Assembly: GCA_040880365.1 (NCBI GenBank)
Contig: JBBDIO010000137.1
Location: 1-32,850, forward strand
Direction of reading: 5' to 3'
Length of the DNA: 32,850 nt
Source: JBBDIO01 sp040880365
GTDB lineage: Bacteria > Chloroflexota > Anaerolineae > Caldilineales > Caldilineaceae
Within the stretch, counting starts at the first letter, position 1, and every line of letters starts with the position of its first letter. The notes below the pieces were generated by a model. That model saw nothing but the letters and a program-made list of their open reading frames with translations, was not told the origin of the DNA and made no database searches. Shown here one piece after another: positions 31,852 to 32,850 of the stretch. Both the position numbers and the translations under genes were made by a program.

Positions 31852-32760
31852 CTATCGCTGTAACAGCTGCCAGCTGCGTCCGGGGCGCGCGACCTGGAAT
31901 GTATCGATGTTGCCCACGTCCGCCACGGTTACATAGCACGTACAGCCGTCTGTGCCCCCAAATGCAATATTCGTGCAGTTGGTACCACCCAGCGCGATCT
32001 CCTGCAATACTTCGCCGGCTGGCGACACTTTGGCGACCACCCCATTGCCCCACCGGGTGATATAGAGATTGCCATCCACATCACAGCGCATTCCATCCAT
32101 GCCATAATCAGGAAACTGAATCAGCAGGCGCTTGTTGCTAATCTCGCCCTGCGGCGAAAGATCATAGGCCCACACATTGCGCTGCACAGTCTCATTCACA
32201 TAGAGGATGTGCTCATCGGGGCTTACCTCGATGCCGTTGGTCGTTCCCATACCCGTTTCCAGCAATGTGACGCGGCCATCCGTATCAATGCGCCAGATTT
32301 GCCCCCACGCGGCCGCCCAGTTGGGATCGCTGGCAAAAATCACATCATTAGCGGCAATCGCAATATCGTTGGGTTGGTTCATGCTGGGTTCATGGGCATA
32401 TACATGAATCGCGGCATTGCGGTCGCCCAGAGATTGGGCGCGGGCGCAGGTCGCCATGTCTACGCGCAAAATGTTGTGATTTGTGTAATCGGCAATGAAC
32501 ATGTCGCCTTTTGAATCGAAACGAATGCCATTGCCTATGCTGCCGTGGGGCAATTCCAGAAAAATATCGGCGTCGCCGTTGGGCCAGACGCGGCCGATGG
32601 TATGCTGGCGCGCATAATTAACGGCATAGAGCACGCCCTGGGCATCGCAGGCAGGGCCTTCTACCCCGTCTGTAAACGACCCCGGCGCGGTAAATTGCCG
32701 ACTGCGATAGAGTTCCGATTGCGAGCCGGCAGATTGTTGATCCGAAGTTGGATTGATCAT
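31852..32760 (-). CDS. SMP-30/gluconolactonase-family protein
   Basis: A 302-residue six-bladed beta-propeller of the SMP-30/gluconolactonase/LRE family, which hydrolyses sugar lactones to aldonic acids. Metal-site residues are E34 (DGVEGPACD), the Asn in MNQPNDIAI (N131), N175 in GTTNGIEVSPD and D222 in GMDGMRCDVDGNLYI. No signal peptide is seen. The ATG at 32760 follows AGGAGCG; the upstream in-frame extension to 32829 has no support. Its product would be a sugar acid, the substrate class of the dehydratases elsewhere in this window. Confidence 0.88.
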   Translation of the reverse strand: MINPTSDQQSAGSQSELYRSRQFTAPGSFTDGVEGPACDAQGVLYAVNYARQHTIGRVWPNGDADIFLELPHGSIGNGIRFDSKGDMFIADYTNHNILRVDMATCARAQSLGDRNAAIHVYAHEPSMNQPNDIAIAANDVIFASDPNWAAAWGQIWRIDTDGRVTLLETGMGTTNGIEVSPDEHILYVNETVQRNVWAYDLSPQGEISNKRLLIQFPDYGMDGMRCDVDGNLYITRWGNGVVAKVSPAGEVLQEIALGGTNCTNIAFGGTDGCTCYVTVADVGNIDTFQVARPGRSWQLLQR

Positions 32761-32850
32761 GGGGTTCGCTCCTGAAATGGAAATGGGGTATAGGGTTGCG
32801 GTATCCACCCGGCGCGCGCGTCGCACCATTCGCTTCCGCGGGTAGATAGC

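Overview
The window is a GC-rich (about 60%) bacterial chromosome segment from a draft or metagenome-derived assembly; a 100-N scaffold gap lies at 18148-18247. I see no phage, IS element, CRISPR, tRNA or rRNA. The gene set suggests a free-living chemoorganotroph: sugar-acid catabolism, a thiosulfate importer with several sulfurtransferases, a SAM-I riboswitch in front of metY-metX-metW, and secreted CAP/LysM protein. Style and gene content resemble Chloroflexota (Anaerolineae or Caldilineae), but this is inference because no marker gene is present. Layout: 9-1862 holds a glycosidase-like beta-propeller protein and a convergent ATC-hydrolase-family protein. 1863-2374 has no protein gene but carries a promoter-like site, a structured stretch and an intrinsic terminator, so it is probably a small RNA or leader. 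2375-5965 is a sulfur module: cytosolic two-domain rhodanese, YeeE/YedE thiosulfate permease, TusA-like carrier and a surface lipoprotein with two rhodanese domains. 6205-9442 has a rhamnonate-dehydratase-like enolase, a sugar isomerase/epimerase-like TIM barrel and a convergent D-2-hydroxyacid dehydrogenase. 9716-13300 contains phhB, an OsmC-family peroxiredoxin, a GNAT acetyltransferase and a CAP+3xLysM secreted protein. 13303-16989 is the methionine operon: consensus promoter, SAM-I riboswitch with a visible terminator/antiterminator, metY, metX and metW, closed by a strong terminator. 17074-21180, all on the minus strand, has an Ldh-family dehydrogenase, the N gap, a low-GC HAD hydrolase and a YjhG/YagF-type xylonate dehydratase. 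21339-23836 is a translationally coupled PdxA2-like dehydrogenase and DUF1537 kinase pair, which points to four-carbon sugar-acid (threonate/erythronate-type) catabolism rather than vitamin B6 synthesis. 23895-28144 is a minus-strand run: Nudix hydrolase, cupin, small zinc-binding protein, class III aminotransferase and M20 peptidase. 28283-30870 is a coupled pair, a four-helix membrane protein and a Vps62-like domain protein with a coiled coil and membrane anchor. 31015-32760 ends with an SDR dehydrogenase and an SMP-30-type lactonase. How the parts work together: many enzymes (lactonase, dehydrogenases, two dehydratase types, kinase, epimerase) fit oxidative breakdown of sugars through lactones and aldonic acids. 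The sulfur module could bring thiosulfate or sulfane sulfur into the cell, where it might feed the sulfhydrylation step of MetY. That metabolic link is inference. The least explained elements are the 2060-2297 RNA candidate, the Vps62-like/membrane-protein pair, and several strong inverted repeats in intergenic DNA.
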